Shown: positions 20,281 through 30,034 of the stretch, in pieces
Position numbering within the stretch: the stretch's first letter is position 1
How the letters are laid out: each line of letters starts with the position of its first letter
NCBI RefSeq assembly: GCF_965227785.1
Contig: NZ_OZ245785.1
Coordinates: forward strand, 744,001 to 808,000
DNA length: 64,000 bases
From: Gracilimonas sp965227785
Lineage (GTDB): Bacteria; Bacteroidota; Rhodothermia; Balneolales; Balneolaceae
Direction: 5' to 3'
The notes under the pieces: generated by a model
What the model was told of the DNA's origin: nothing
Databases searched by the model: none
Seen by the model: the letters and a program-made list of their open reading frames with translations, nothing else
Position numbers and translations under genes: made by a program

Positions 20281-21355
20281 ACATTTCGACAAATATATCT
20301 TCCTCCGTCTTTTTGCCATCACGGCTTTCGTGCTGCTTATGCTGATTTTCATCTTCATCATGATCGACTTTTCTGAGAACAGTGATGATTTTGCCGACCA
20401 GGGTGCCCAGATGGCAGAAATATTCAGGAACTACTACCTGAATTATGTGCCTGAAATGACCCGCCTGGTACTGCCAGTTGCTGTGTTTGTAGCCTGCCTG
20501 TTTTTAACGGGGCAGTTGTCAGATCGGCTGGAAATAACGGCACTGAAAGCAGCCGGGGTTAGCCTTTACCGACTAATTGTTCCCTACATCGTTTTTGCAT
20601 CCCTATGTGCAATAGGAATCAGTTTACTGGATGCCCATGTAATCCCAAAATCCAATGCTCAGCGAATTGCTTTTGAAGAACAATACCTGCAGGATAAATC
20701 AGAGGAAATTGATCGCAGCGATATTTACCGTCAGCCTTCACCCGATACCAAACTCCAGGTCAATTATTTCGATAAAAACCAGCAAATTGCTTACCGCATC
20801 CGGCTCATTCAGTTTAATAATCAGCAAATTATAAAAAGTACCCGGGCAAACCGGATGGAATGGGTGGACTCTACCCAAAGCTGGAGATTGGAAAGCGGAA
20901 CCGAGCGAATTTTCACAGATGTGGGATATGAGGAAGAAGACTTCATTAAGAAGGATACTGTACTCAATGTGTTCCCCAGAGATCTGGCCCGTACCACTTC
21001 AGATGTATATCAGCTTACCTATGAAGAAGCCAGGGACTACATCGCTTCCATTGAACGAAGCGGCGCCGGAGGCGTTGAAATACCCCGGGTGCAATTTTAT
21101 GGAAGGCTGGCCTATCCTTTTTCCATCATTGTGGTCATAATTGTAGGTTTTTCCTTTGCCAGTGTGCGCCGGCGAGGTGGAAAAGGAGCTTACCTGGCAG
21201 CCGGACTTACCATCAGTTTTCTGTACCTGGCCTTCATGAAAATCATTGAGCCGTTTGGATACTACGGTACACTATCGCCCGAATTGGCAGCCACTCTCCC
21301 ACATATTTTCTTTTTTCTGGTCGGTATAGGCCTGTTGATAGAAGCCAAAAAATAA
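20273..21355 (+). CDS. LptF/LptG family permease (second of pair)
   Basis: 360 residues from the GTG at 20273, which overlaps the upstream stop by eight bases; the longer in-frame extension back to 20192 would run inside the preceding gene and is unlikely. Six transmembrane segments in two sets of three flank a periplasmic domain (about 125-265). The ITALKAAGVSLYRL coupling loop is visible near residue 82. With the previous gene it probably supplies the two transmembrane halves of the LPS exporter. The ATPase LptB is not in the window. Confidence 0.88.
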   Translation: MIKHFDKYIFLRLFAITAFVLLMLIFIFIMIDFSENSDDFADQGAQMAEIFRNYYLNYVPEMTRLVLPVAVFVACLFLTGQLSDRLEITALKAAGVSLYRLIVPYIVFASLCAIGISLLDAHVIPKSNAQRIAFEEQYLQDKSEEIDRSDIYRQPSPDTKLQVNYFDKNQQIAYRIRLIQFNNQQIIKSTRANRMEWVDSTQSWRLESGTERIFTDVGYEEEDFIKKDTVLNVFPRDLARTTSDVYQLTYEEARDYIASIERSGAGGVEIPRVQFYGRLAYPFSIIVVIIVGFSFASVRRRGGKGAYLAAGLTISFLYLAFMKIIEPFGYYGTLSPELAATLPHIFFFLVGIGLLIEAKK

Positions 21356-21410
21356 AAACCTATTTCACTCCGACACAGAGCGTAAGAGCACTTAAAATAG
21401 CAACACTTCA

Positions 21411-21444
21411 ACGTTCGATGTTCGGTGTTCCTTGTTTGATGTTC
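21411..21444. repeat. short degenerate tandem repeat
   Basis: Three degenerate copies of a GTTCGATGTTC-like unit (GTTCGATG, TTCGGTGTTC, TTTGATGTTC) lie directly after the stop of the DUF3467 gene, between it and the convergent permease. Function unknown; possibly interspersed repeat debris. Confidence 0.35.
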
Positions 21445-21762
21445 TTAAGCTTCCGGCTGCGGGCCCCGATACATGTGCATATCCACCTTCTCATTAGAGC
21501 TGATGGCTCCATGTTCCTGCTCGTAGCGAGCTACATTGTCGTTAAGGGCATTAGCCAGTCGCTTGGCATGGTCCGGAGTCAGAATCATTCTCTTGACAAC
21601 CCGAGCCTTTGGAACCCCGGGCATCACGGCAATGAAGTCCAGTATAAACTCAGAAGGTGAATGCGTGATCATAACCAGGTTGGAATACGTACCCGTGGCC
21701 TCCTCTTCCTTCAGTTCAATTTCCATTTTACCGGGATTCATCGTCTGATCTTTCTTAGCCAT
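21445..21762 (-). CDS. DUF3467 domain-containing protein
   Basis: 105 residues, soluble, no signal peptide. The DUF3467 core is clear: YSNLVMITHSPSEFILDFI, then PGVPKARVVKRMILTPDHAKRL, and LNDNVARYE. The family is widespread in Bacteroidetes and other phyla with no defined function; it is predicted to be a small two-layer domain. It stands just downstream of the cysteine-synthase-like gene on the same strand (46 bp apart) and may share its transcript. Confidence 0.88.
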   Translation of the reverse strand: MAKKDQTMNPGKMEIELKEEEATGTYSNLVMITHSPSEFILDFIAVMPGVPKARVVKRMILTPDHAKRLANALNDNVARYEQEHGAISSNEKVDMHMYRGPQPEA

Positions 21763-21808
21763 AAATACCTTTGTTCTGTATTGTAGTGATTAATCTTAGA
21801 TAGAAAAA

Positions 21809-22801
21809 TTATTCGTCTTCGTCCAGAAAGCCCTGCTCTTTCATCCACTCGTCATTATAGACCTTGCCTATGTAACGGGTGCCGCTGTCGGGCATAATGA
21901 TGACCATAACATCATCTTCACCCAGTGGATTCTCTTCAATATAATCCAGAGCGCCTTTCACAGCCGCTCCACACGACCAGCCAATCAACAGCCCTTCTTC
22001 CCGGGCCAGCCGGCGGGTAACCAATGCGGAGTCCTTATCATTAACCTGAATAACCTCATCCACATAATCAAAATCGATGGTTCCGGGAATGATATCTTCA
22101 CCGATTCCTTCAGTCATGTAGGGCTTAATTTCATTCTTATCAAATTCACCGGTCTCGAAATATTTCTTGTACACAGACCCCACGCTGTCGATTCCAATTA
22201 CCTTGATATCCGGGTTCTTTTCTTTCAGATATTTACCCGTTCCTGAAATAGTTCCACCGGTTCCCATTCCCGCTACATAATGGGTAATCTTTCCTTCGGT
22301 TTGCTCCCAAATCTCGGGGCCGGTCGTTTCATAATGAGCAGCAAAATTACTCTTGTTGTCATACTGGTTTGGATAATAGGAATTCTCAATTTCCTCGCTC
22401 AGTCTTTTAGCCACCGAGTAATAACTGTCGGGGTGATCTGCCTCTACATTAGTAGGGCATACAATTACCTCCGCACCCAGAGCTTTCAATAAATCTACTT
22501 TCGATTTACTCTGTTTGTCGGTAGTGGTAAATATACATTTATAACCACGGGTCACAGCTACCAAAGCCAATCCCATACCCGTATTTCCTGAAGTACCTTC
22601 AATAATGGTTCCACCCGGTTTTAGCAAGCCTTTCTCCTCGGCATCATCAATCATCTTGATGGCTATACGGTCTTTTATGCTGTGTCCCGGGTTAAAGTAT
22701 TCTACTTTTGCTAACAGCGTTCCTTCTGAATTCCCGTTTACATGGTTCAGCTTAATGAGCGGTGTATTACCAACCGCTTCCAGTATGGAATTGTGATACA
22801 T
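21809..22801 (-). CDS. PLP-dependent cystathionine beta-synthase/cysteine synthase
   Basis: 330 residues, fold type II PLP enzyme. The PLP lysine is Lys43 in NPGHSIKDRI, the substrate loop is TSGNTG at residues 70-75, and the phosphate-binding loop GTGGTISGTG is near residue 180. The middle of the protein (DHPDSYYSVAKRL, NQYDNKSNFAAHYETT) reads more like cystathionine beta-synthase than CysK, but the C-terminal regulatory CBS domains are absent. It could condense serine with homocysteine or O-acetylserine with sulfide; the sequence alone does not settle this. Confidence 0.85.
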   Translation of the reverse strand: MYHNSILEAVGNTPLIKLNHVNGNSEGTLLAKVEYFNPGHSIKDRIAIKMIDDAEEKGLLKPGGTIIEGTSGNTGMGLALVAVTRGYKCIFTTTDKQSKSKVDLLKALGAEVIVCPTNVEADHPDSYYSVAKRLSEEIENSYYPNQYDNKSNFAAHYETTGPEIWEQTEGKITHYVAGMGTGGTISGTGKYLKEKNPDIKVIGIDSVGSVYKKYFETGEFDKNEIKPYMTEGIGEDIIPGTIDFDYVDEVIQVNDKDSALVTRRLAREEGLLIGWSCGAAVKGALDYIEENPLGEDDVMVIIMPDSGTRYIGKVYNDEWMKEQGFLDEDE

Positions 22802-22984
22802 AAATTTCTTCGTATTGATGTTTTCTTATCTAATTCCCAAAACTAAGAAATAATTCACCGAGAGTCTGAGATATATTAGCTGAAAATTTCATCCTATCTG
22901 AAATACAGCATATTCAATTTTAATCTATGCCCATTATGGCTTATTTTCCTTCAGAATTATTTCAACCTATCTTTATTTCAATTC

Positions 22985-23260
22985 ATGTTTATATACCAAC
23001 AAAAACCCAAAGACTTTGACTGCGGCTATAATTTGGATTTGATGATAGCCGCCCTTCCCCGGATCGAAGATACCGAAGAGCGTGTAACCTATGCCAAGCG
23101 TGTGGTTGGGCTCATCAAGCAAAGTCACCCTACCTGGGTTGATGACAAAGGTAAAAGCGAAGCTGCCTGGAACCATTTCTTTAAGCTCGCTGAGTACGAC
23201 CCGACCGAGCACGGGATTTTCAATCCCTACTCTACCGGTGCAGACGATGACGCTGAATAA
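22985..23260 (+). CDS. small conserved protein, DUF4290-like
   Basis: 91 residues, soluble and acidic at the C-terminus. The segment LMIAALPRIEDTEERVTYAKRV resembles the DUF4290 pattern found in Bacteroidetes (short helix, IEDREER, helix), but the protein is much shorter than typical members. Function unknown. Codon use and base composition match the neighbours, supporting a real gene. It lies 190 bp upstream of menF. Confidence 0.6.
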   Translation: MFIYQQKPKDFDCGYNLDLMIAALPRIEDTEERVTYAKRVVGLIKQSHPTWVDDKGKSEAAWNHFFKLAEYDPTEHGIFNPYSTGADDDAE

Positions 23261-23450
23261 TTATTCAGAATAATTTAATCGTTCTTTTATAATCCCTCCC
23301 TTTATTCTTGCCAATAGCATTTCAGGTCGTGCAGTTTTGCTTTGTCCAAAGACAAACTGAATTCTTAAAAAATGGAACTAATTTTAGTTTAACATTGCTG
23401 TAATAATCCTTACTTTCAATTTATATTGAAAACTAAAATACAGCTTATAT

Positions 23451-24914
23451 ATGGATTCCCGGAATCCTGCCCTACAAGATGTAACTGACTGCTTCAGGCA
23501 ACAGGTGTCAAAGCCTGACCTTTTTGAGGCCATTGATTTTATTTCCAGGAACCAGAATGAATTTCAATATCTGTCCCTGTCTATTCAGGTACCAGCTGTT
23601 GATGCACTTGCCGTATTGGAGCAAGTCCCTGATAAAAACACATTCCATTATTATTGGGAAAAACCTTCCGCAGAGTTTTCTATTGCCGCTGCCGGCTCAC
23701 TGGCTCGCATTCAAACCACCGGCCAGCAAAGGTTTAGAAAAGCATCTGACCAGGGAAAAGAACTACTGAGTACCGTATATCATATTTCTAAGCTTAATCA
23801 CAGTTTGGCTTCGGTTCACCTGCTTGGTGGTTTTTCTTTTTTTGATCACAATATTGGTAAGCAATGGAGAGCATTTGGTGCGGGTTCCTTCAATTTACCC
23901 GAATGGGTGTTGGTACGGGAAGGAAAGTTCAACGTATCAACAGTAACCAAAAATATTGATCCTGCAGATTCTGAAACCGATATCTACAATTCATTTGTCG
24001 AAACCTTTGAGAAACTTGACCGGATTTGTGATGCCGGGGCTTATAGCATAGAATCGAAAAAGCCTTTCAAATCTGAAATTGACACTCCTGACACCGATTC
24101 CGAGGATTATCACAAATGGATGAATTCCGTTGAGAATGCCACCGATCTGATCAAATCCGGGGAATTCAAGAAAATTGTACTGGCTCGTGAGCTGAATGTC
24201 AGGATTAAAGAACCGGTATCCGATACCCGCTTGCTTAATCATCTGCGCAAGCAATATCCTGATTGCTATTCCTTTTTAATCAGTCAGGACGGCGAATCCA
24301 GCTTTATTGGCAGCACGCCTGAGCGACTGGCTTCTTTCCATGACCGGGAAGTACTCACCGAGGGGCTCGCCGGTAGTATTTCGCGGGGTAAAACCGCATC
24401 CGAAGATGCTGTACTTGAATATGAACTTCTGAACAGCCAGAAAGATTTAAGCGAGCATGCCTTTGTACTGGATGCTATTGAGGAGAACCTGCAGCGCTTT
24501 TCAGATGTGTTCGAACATCCGGTATCTCCGGGAGTGAAAAAACTTTCCAACGTGCAGCACCTTTATACACCTGTTCATGCCCGTATTAAAGATGGGGTAT
24601 CACGAACGGAAGTGCTCTCCCGCCTCCATCCCACTCCGGCCGTAGGAGGATATCCTCGTGAAAAGGCTATGCCCTACATCAGTAAACTCGAACATTTCGA
24701 TCGGGGTTGGTACGCAGCTCCGGTTGGCTGGATTAATGCAAACGGCGAGGGAGAGTTTGTGGTAGCCATACGCAGCGGATTAATTAAATCTAATGAGGTG
24801 AGATTTTTTGCAGGATGTGGTATTGTTGAGGACTCAAACCCTCGAAAAGAATGGGATGAAACCAATCTCAAGTTCATCCCCATGCTAACTGCGTTGGAAC
24901 ATGCAAGAAAATGA
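23451..24914 (+). CDS. menF: isochorismate synthase
   Basis: 487 residues, chorismate-utilising enzyme. The C-terminal catalytic domain (about 225-480) shows KKIVLARELNV, FIGSTPERL, EGLAGSISRGK, LSNVQHLYTPVHA, LHPTPAVGGYPRE and the Mg-binding FFAGCGIVEDSNP. It converts chorismate to isochorismate, the first step of menaquinone synthesis. The context (menD overlaps by 14 bases) favours MenF over the siderophore enzyme EntC. First gene of a menF-menD-menH operon; the promoter is probably in the 190 bp before it. Confidence 0.93.
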   Translation: MDSRNPALQDVTDCFRQQVSKPDLFEAIDFISRNQNEFQYLSLSIQVPAVDALAVLEQVPDKNTFHYYWEKPSAEFSIAAAGSLARIQTTGQQRFRKASDQGKELLSTVYHISKLNHSLASVHLLGGFSFFDHNIGKQWRAFGAGSFNLPEWVLVREGKFNVSTVTKNIDPADSETDIYNSFVETFEKLDRICDAGAYSIESKKPFKSEIDTPDTDSEDYHKWMNSVENATDLIKSGEFKKIVLARELNVRIKEPVSDTRLLNHLRKQYPDCYSFLISQDGESSFIGSTPERLASFHDREVLTEGLAGSISRGKTASEDAVLEYELLNSQKDLSEHAFVLDAIEENLQRFSDVFEHPVSPGVKKLSNVQHLYTPVHARIKDGVSRTEVLSRLHPTPAVGGYPREKAMPYISKLEHFDRGWYAAPVGWINANGEGEFVVAIRSGLIKSNEVRFFAGCGIVEDSNPRKEWDETNLKFIPMLTALEHARK

Positions 24915-26604
24915 ACCGCAAAATGCTGCCTTCTACTGGAGCACTACATTTGTACGCTCTCTGTTTGAAGAAGGCGTCGAACACGTTGTAATTTCACCCG
25001 GCTCCCGCTCTACAGCTTTAACTCTCGCTTTTGCTGCTCATTCCGGGTTCAAAAAGCATGTTGCTATCGATGAGCGTTCTGCTGCTTTCACCGCCCTTGG
25101 CATAGGTAAATACACCGGACATCCAGCCGTTTTAGTTTGTACTTCCGGCACCGCCGCCGCCAATTACTACCCGGCAGTGATTGAAGCAGCCCAGTCCGGT
25201 ATTCCTATGATTATTTTAAGTGCCGACCGTCCTCCACATTATCGCGGATTGGGAGCTTCGCAGACTATCGATCAGTTGAAACTGTTTGGCAATTACCCGG
25301 TCTTTTTTCATGAAGTTGGAGAACCGGATGCTCAAGAACGAAGCTTAAAGCGTCTCAAACTGTCTGCTTCACAAGCGGTGGAAAAAGAAGGGGTTGTTCA
25401 TCTGAATTTCCCATTCACAAAACCTTTTGAACCGGACCCGAAATACCTTCGTCAGATTGAATTCGAAAACGAAAAACAGTCACGCAGGCCTTCACCCAAA
25501 TATAGTAGGGATGATGGTTCCGTTGAGATGGGTGAAACCTTCTGGTCGGATTTAATATCGGCAGAACGCCCGCTCATTGTTGTTGGTCCAACCAACAAAA
25601 CAGACCGACTGGATTTTATCACCCTGCTTGCAAGAACTTTAGACGCCCCGATTTTAGCCGAGCCCGGCTCTCAGGTTCCCACTTCAAGGCATACCATTCA
25701 GGGATTTGATGGGTTTCTTAGAAACGAAACAAACTGGGATGAGCTAAACGCCGATTTAATCCTCCGTTTTGGAGCTCAACCTGTCAGTAAGGCACTAAAC
25801 CAGTTTCTTGACAAGAGCTCCGAAGCTATGCAAATCAGCTTTATGGGGCCTAACCGCTGGGTGGATGGAAGCCTGTCTTCCGATAAGCAAATCACCCTCA
25901 AAGGTCCGCTTACAATACCGGAAGTAACCGGTGCTGCCGATAAGGAATGGATAAAAAAGTGGCGGAAAATGGAGAAGGATTTCAGAGTTTTGCGGGAGCA
26001 ACAGATGCATCCCTCCGCCCCCATTACTGACGGCTATGTATTTTCCAAAGTGATGGAAAATATCCCCAAAAAAGCCTTCACCATGCTTTCCAATTCCTTC
26101 CCGGTTCGGGATATGTCTTTATTTGGCGAATTCGATGGTAAGGACATTTACGTAAATCGGGGAGCTGCCGGTATTGATGGCATTACTTCCACCGCTTTGG
26201 GTATTAGCCTGGCTTCAGAGAAACCCGGAGTACTATTTATTGGTGATATCGCCTTTCTGCACGATACCAATGCCTTGTTAATGGCTAAGGAGGTTAAGCA
26301 TCCACTCGTTATCGTTTTACTGAACAATGGTGGTGGTACCATCTTTCGAATGCTCCCGGTTCACCAAATTAAAAGCAAATACACCTCCTATTTTGAAACT
26401 CCACAAACAGCGAAAGTGGCTGCGCTTTGTCGGGCTCATAATATCGATCACACCCTCGTTTCGAGACCGGAGCAAATTATTGCTACCTTTGACCGACTCA
26501 TCCAGCGTAACGGAGTTCATGTGATGGAATGCATGACCGGAGCCGATGAGTCGATGGAACAGCGACATACACTTTGGAATTTCGATCACAAAAAAGACGC
26601 ATGA
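24901..26604 (+). CDS. menD: SEPHCHC synthase (2-succinyl-5-enolpyruvyl-6-hydroxy-3-cyclohexene-1-carboxylate synthase)
   Basis: 567 residues, thiamine-diphosphate enzyme joining isochorismate with the succinic semialdehyde unit from 2-oxoglutarate. The N-terminal Pyr domain has VISPGSRSTAL and the catalytic glutamate in AIDERSAAF; TSGTAAANYYPAV follows. The C-terminal PP domain has the ThDP/Mg motif GDIAFLHD to NNGGGTIF. Overlaps menF by 14 bases and menH by four, indicating tight translational coupling. Length is typical for MenD. Confidence 0.95.
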   Translation: MQENEPQNAAFYWSTTFVRSLFEEGVEHVVISPGSRSTALTLAFAAHSGFKKHVAIDERSAAFTALGIGKYTGHPAVLVCTSGTAAANYYPAVIEAAQSGIPMIILSADRPPHYRGLGASQTIDQLKLFGNYPVFFHEVGEPDAQERSLKRLKLSASQAVEKEGVVHLNFPFTKPFEPDPKYLRQIEFENEKQSRRPSPKYSRDDGSVEMGETFWSDLISAERPLIVVGPTNKTDRLDFITLLARTLDAPILAEPGSQVPTSRHTIQGFDGFLRNETNWDELNADLILRFGAQPVSKALNQFLDKSSEAMQISFMGPNRWVDGSLSSDKQITLKGPLTIPEVTGAADKEWIKKWRKMEKDFRVLREQQMHPSAPITDGYVFSKVMENIPKKAFTMLSNSFPVRDMSLFGEFDGKDIYVNRGAAGIDGITSTALGISLASEKPGVLFIGDIAFLHDTNALLMAKEVKHPLVIVLLNNGGGTIFRMLPVHQIKSKYTSYFETPQTAKVAALCRAHNIDHTLVSRPEQIIATFDRLIQRNGVHVMECMTGADESMEQRHTLWNFDHKKDA

Positions 26605-27422
26605 ATATTCGCGTAAGAGGCATCTCTTATCAATTTGATATTCACCAGGAAATTGAAACACTGCCTAACCTTGTCCTGCTTCACGGTTTTATGGGAAGTG
26701 GAAGGCAATTTGAGCATCTGATCACTGGACTCAAAAAATTCTGCAATCCTATAACCCTCGACCTTTTGGGACACGGACAATCAGAAGGTGCTGAACTGCA
26801 TTATCGCTTCTCCACCAAAGAGCAGGTTGCTGATGTAACCAAATTAATCAGTGAGCAATTACAGGTTCCCCTTTTTCTGTATGGATATAGTATGGGAGGG
26901 CGTTTGGCCCTTCAGCTGGCCCTCCACAGGCCCGACTTGTATAAAGGACTGATTTTGGAAAGCAGCACCTTTGGCATCGAAGGTGAAACGGAACGACAAG
27001 CACGACAATCGCTGGATGCGCGCCGATCGGATGCCATCACCGGTAACTTTAAAGGCTTTCTGGACGATTGGGCAAACATGCCCTTGTTCAATTCGGCAAA
27101 TCCTGCCCCGGAACTGCTTGACAAGATGAACGAGATTCAAAAGGATCAAAACCCGTTTTGGCTGGCCAACAGTTTGCAGGGATTCGGAACCGGCACCATG
27201 CCCTGCGTCCGGGAACGGCTGGGTGAAATTCCCATTCCCGTTCAGCTTATTGTTGGAGAAAAAGATTCGAAATTTCTGCACATTAACCGCCAAATGGAGA
27301 AAGAACTCCGTGAACCGGAATTAGCGGTTGTGAAAGAAGCCGGCCACCGCGTACATTTGGATCAGCCTGAACAACTTATGGCTCAACTAAACGACTTTAT
27401 TCAAAAAAGACCTTTATCATGA
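26601..27422 (+). CDS. menH: SHCHC synthase (alpha/beta hydrolase)
   Basis: 273 residues from the ATG at 26601, which overlaps the menD stop (ATGA); an in-frame TTG at 26574 is less likely. Alpha/beta-hydrolase with VLLHGFMGSG near residue 25 and triad Ser97 (GYSMGG), Asp222 (GEKDSKF) and His249 (EAGHRVH). It eliminates pyruvate from SEPHCHC to give SHCHC. Third gene of the menFDH operon. A minus-strand lipoprotein gene begins its stop codon 20 bp downstream, interrupting the path to menB. Confidence 0.92.
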   Translation: MNIRVRGISYQFDIHQEIETLPNLVLLHGFMGSGRQFEHLITGLKKFCNPITLDLLGHGQSEGAELHYRFSTKEQVADVTKLISEQLQVPLFLYGYSMGGRLALQLALHRPDLYKGLILESSTFGIEGETERQARQSLDARRSDAITGNFKGFLDDWANMPLFNSANPAPELLDKMNEIQKDQNPFWLANSLQGFGTGTMPCVRERLGEIPIPVQLIVGEKDSKFLHINRQMEKELREPELAVVKEAGHRVHLDQPEQLMAQLNDFIQKRPLS

Positions 27423-27441
27423 ATCGGGGTAACTAATTAGT

Positions 27442-28749
27442 TTATTGAGAAAACCAGTCTGCCCCATCTAAGGCAGGATTACCAATCGGTGCAATTTGAT
27501 TGTAAATAGAATACAAGCTATCCCTCGACTTATCAAAAATGTATATGGTATGATTCCTCGGGGAGTCTAATTCCAATCTGCTAAAAAGTATTTTCTCGCC
27601 ATCTGCTGACCACGTATGGGGAATCACCTGAACTCTATCGGAGCTGTTTTCTATAATAGGTGAAACCTCTTGATTATCTAAATCTATGCTATAAATACCT
27701 GCCGGTGCACTAATTGACGTAAAAGCAATTTCACTTGTAGTCGAATTCCAAACAGGAAAGCGAATATGTCTTTTCTCTGTAAGTTTTTCTTTGACCGCAT
27801 CATGCTTTATAACATATAGATCTGAGTAGTAATCTTCAGAATCCGATTCTCTATACTCCCGATCTGATATAAAAGAAATTTTTGACCCATCAGGACTCCA
27901 ATAAGGATCTATATCGATTGCTTGGTTGTAAGTAATTTGACGAACCTCTTTATTCGTGACATTAAAAGTAAATATGTTGTAATCGCTTATAATTTGGCAA
28001 TTCATACAAAGTTGAAATAAGACCTTTTCACCATTTGGACTCCAATGTGGATATTCACCTATAAGCGGGGGTACATGTTCATTTTCCGGTTCAGGATCGT
28101 ACAACACTTCTTGATTGCTTCCATCTGAGTTCATGGTCCACAATGCAGGACCTGTAGAAATTCCATATTTGTTTGATGTGAAAATAATTTTCTCGCCCTC
28201 AGGGCTCCAGGAAGGTTGAGTGGCATCTTCCCCGATATCAAAGAAAGTTAGCTGCTGAAAATCAGAACTAACGGCATCAATTCTAAAAATTTGAAATGTA
28301 CCGGATTGATCTTTAGCCGAAAAAACTATGTCTCCTGACAATGCTGAATCCGAATTCTTCTTAACCTCTACTGAGAAAGTATAGGTATCAGATACTTGTT
28401 CTCCCGATTCCGAACTCACCCAAACTTCATGTCGAAACGAACCGTTTTCATTGGGTGCATTCCAAACCAACTGATTGCTTGAGGTAACCGTATCATTCAC
28501 CTCGTTATTTTCATATTCTAATTTCCATTCAAACCCGTATGGAGCTTTTACGCTATCGTCGGTGATAACCGTAAACCGAACTGTGTCTCCGGCATGTACT
28601 GGATTTAGACTCACCTGAACATTCAGTATTTCAAATTCAGGCAATTCAGGTGGATTTGTTCCTCTATCCTTGCAGCTGGTCAAATATACAAAGCATAGTA
28701 TGATCGTGAATAGAAATATAAAATTATATCTCAATTTCTTGCTATGCAT
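27442..28749 (-). CDS. TolB-like beta-propeller lipoprotein
   Basis: 435 residues from the ATG at 28749; a signal peptide ends in lipobox YLTSC with Cys26. An Ig-like segment (about 35-130) precedes at least six PD40/WD40-like propeller blades (PSWSPEGEKIIFTS, PHWSPNGEKVLF, PYWSPDGSKISFIS, TWSADGEKILFSR). Such proteins are surface or periplasmic and of unknown role. Its sequence is visibly AT-richer than menH (for example 23/60 G+C at 27841-27900 against 32/60 at 27061-27120). It is inserted in opposite orientation between menH and menB, which suggests acquisition. Confidence 0.85.
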   Translation of the reverse strand: MHSKKLRYNFIFLFTIILCFVYLTSCKDRGTNPPELPEFEILNVQVSLNPVHAGDTVRFTVITDDSVKAPYGFEWKLEYENNEVNDTVTSSNQLVWNAPNENGSFRHEVWVSSESGEQVSDTYTFSVEVKKNSDSALSGDIVFSAKDQSGTFQIFRIDAVSSDFQQLTFFDIGEDATQPSWSPEGEKIIFTSNKYGISTGPALWTMNSDGSNQEVLYDPEPENEHVPPLIGEYPHWSPNGEKVLFQLCMNCQIISDYNIFTFNVTNKEVRQITYNQAIDIDPYWSPDGSKISFISDREYRESDSEDYYSDLYVIKHDAVKEKLTEKRHIRFPVWNSTTSEIAFTSISAPAGIYSIDLDNQEVSPIIENSSDRVQVIPHTWSADGEKILFSRLELDSPRNHTIYIFDKSRDSLYSIYNQIAPIGNPALDGADWFSQ

Positions 28750-29153
28750 GGATAAACTACTTTCTGTATTATTATAATTTGTCATCAAAATGAGCAATTA
28801 AATCTCAATTTCAATATCAATTCTCATTTTTTCTATTCTTATCTAGTCCGAGTTAAGCCTCTGGTTCTATAGTATGCGTAAGGCAACTATCAAATTGTGG
28901 CAACACTTTTGAAACAGAAGTTCTTCCAAATATATATTGTTATAGAGCCAAGCGTTCCAAACAGGTCGTTGGATAAGCTTAAACGAAAGTAAGCTAAACT
29001 TTGCAGATCTTTTTCATATAGCTTTCCTTCACTTGTTCACCAAAGATCCGCCAGGTTTTTGAACAAGAACTAAGGAAGCCTCACAATTTGTTAAGTATTA
29101 AACCTTCGTGGTTTTTACCTTCAACTTATAAATTCCAAAATCATCTCAAGTTT
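28750..29153. other. intergenic region upstream of menB, with a 36-bp hairpin
   Basis: 404 bases without a convincing gene. It holds the divergent promoters of the lipoprotein and menB. An eight-base perfect inverted repeat CTTGTTCA/TGAACAAG (29032-29039 and 29060-29067) lies about 90 bases before menB; it lacks a T tract, so it may be an operator or RNA structure. No RNA gene recognised. Confidence 0.4.
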
Positions 29154-29990
29154 ATGAACTGGCAAACCGTCAAAGAATACGAAGACATCACTTATAAGAA
29201 ATCAAATGGCGTGGCGAGGATCGCTTTTAACCGACCGGAAATACGGAATGCATTTCGCCCCAAAACGGTGTTTGAATTGTATGAGGCGTTAAGTGATGCC
29301 AAAGAGGATAATGACATTGGTGTGGTACTGTTGAGCGGTGAAGGTCCTTCCCCTAAAGATGGAAAATGGGCGTTTTGCTCGGGCGGTGACCAAAATGTTC
29401 GTTCCAAAAGGGGGTATAAAGCCGATGACGGAATTGCCCGGCTCAATATACTGGAAGTACAGCGACTCATCCGGTTCATGCCCAAAGTGGTGATTGCCGT
29501 TGTACCCGGTTGGGCCGTGGGGGGCGGACATAGTCTGCATGTTGTATGTGATCTCACCCTGGCCAGTAAAGAGCATGCCATCTTCAAACAAACCGATGCA
29601 GATGTTGCCAGCTTTGACGGTGGCTTTGGCTCTGCCCTTCTTGCCCGACAGGTAGGACAAAAACGCGCCCGGGAGATTTTCTTCCTTGGTGCCAATTATT
29701 CCGCACAGGAAGCTTTTGAAATGGGAATGGTAAACCGGGTTGTTCCTCATGATGAGTTGGAAGAAACAGCTTACGAATGGGCACAGGAGATTCTGGCGAA
29801 AAGTCCGACCGCCATTAAAATGATTAAGTTTGCCTTTAATGCCATTGACGACGGCATGGTAGGCCAGCAGGTATTTGCCGGAGAAGCTACCCGGTTGGCG
29901 TATATGACCGACGAGGCCGAAGAAGGTCGTAATGCCTTCCTCGAAAAACGTAAGCCCAACTGGGATAAATTTGATCGTTCGCCTTCTTAG
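29154..29990 (+). CDS. menB: 1,4-dihydroxy-2-naphthoyl-CoA synthase
   Basis: 278 residues from the ATG at 29154 (the TTG at 29088 adds an atypical leader). Crotonase fold with MenB-specific blocks: YKKSNGVARIAFNRPEIRNAF, the flexible loop then FCSGGDQNVR, VVPGWAVGGGHSLHVVCDL forming the oxyanion hole, TDADVASFDGGFGSALLAR with the aspartate of MenB, and the C-terminal PNWDKF. It cyclises o-succinylbenzoyl-CoA to DHNA-CoA. Separated from menFDH by the reversed lipoprotein gene, and from menACE by about 10 kb. Confidence 0.95.
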   Translation: MNWQTVKEYEDITYKKSNGVARIAFNRPEIRNAFRPKTVFELYEALSDAKEDNDIGVVLLSGEGPSPKDGKWAFCSGGDQNVRSKRGYKADDGIARLNILEVQRLIRFMPKVVIAVVPGWAVGGGHSLHVVCDLTLASKEHAIFKQTDADVASFDGGFGSALLARQVGQKRAREIFFLGANYSAQEAFEMGMVNRVVPHDELEETAYEWAQEILAKSPTAIKMIKFAFNAIDDGMVGQQVFAGEATRLAYMTDEAEEGRNAFLEKRKPNWDKFDRSPS

Positions 29991-30034
29991 TGTTTGCCAC
30001 GAAAGCTCTAAAACACAAAATTCATATCAATCCG

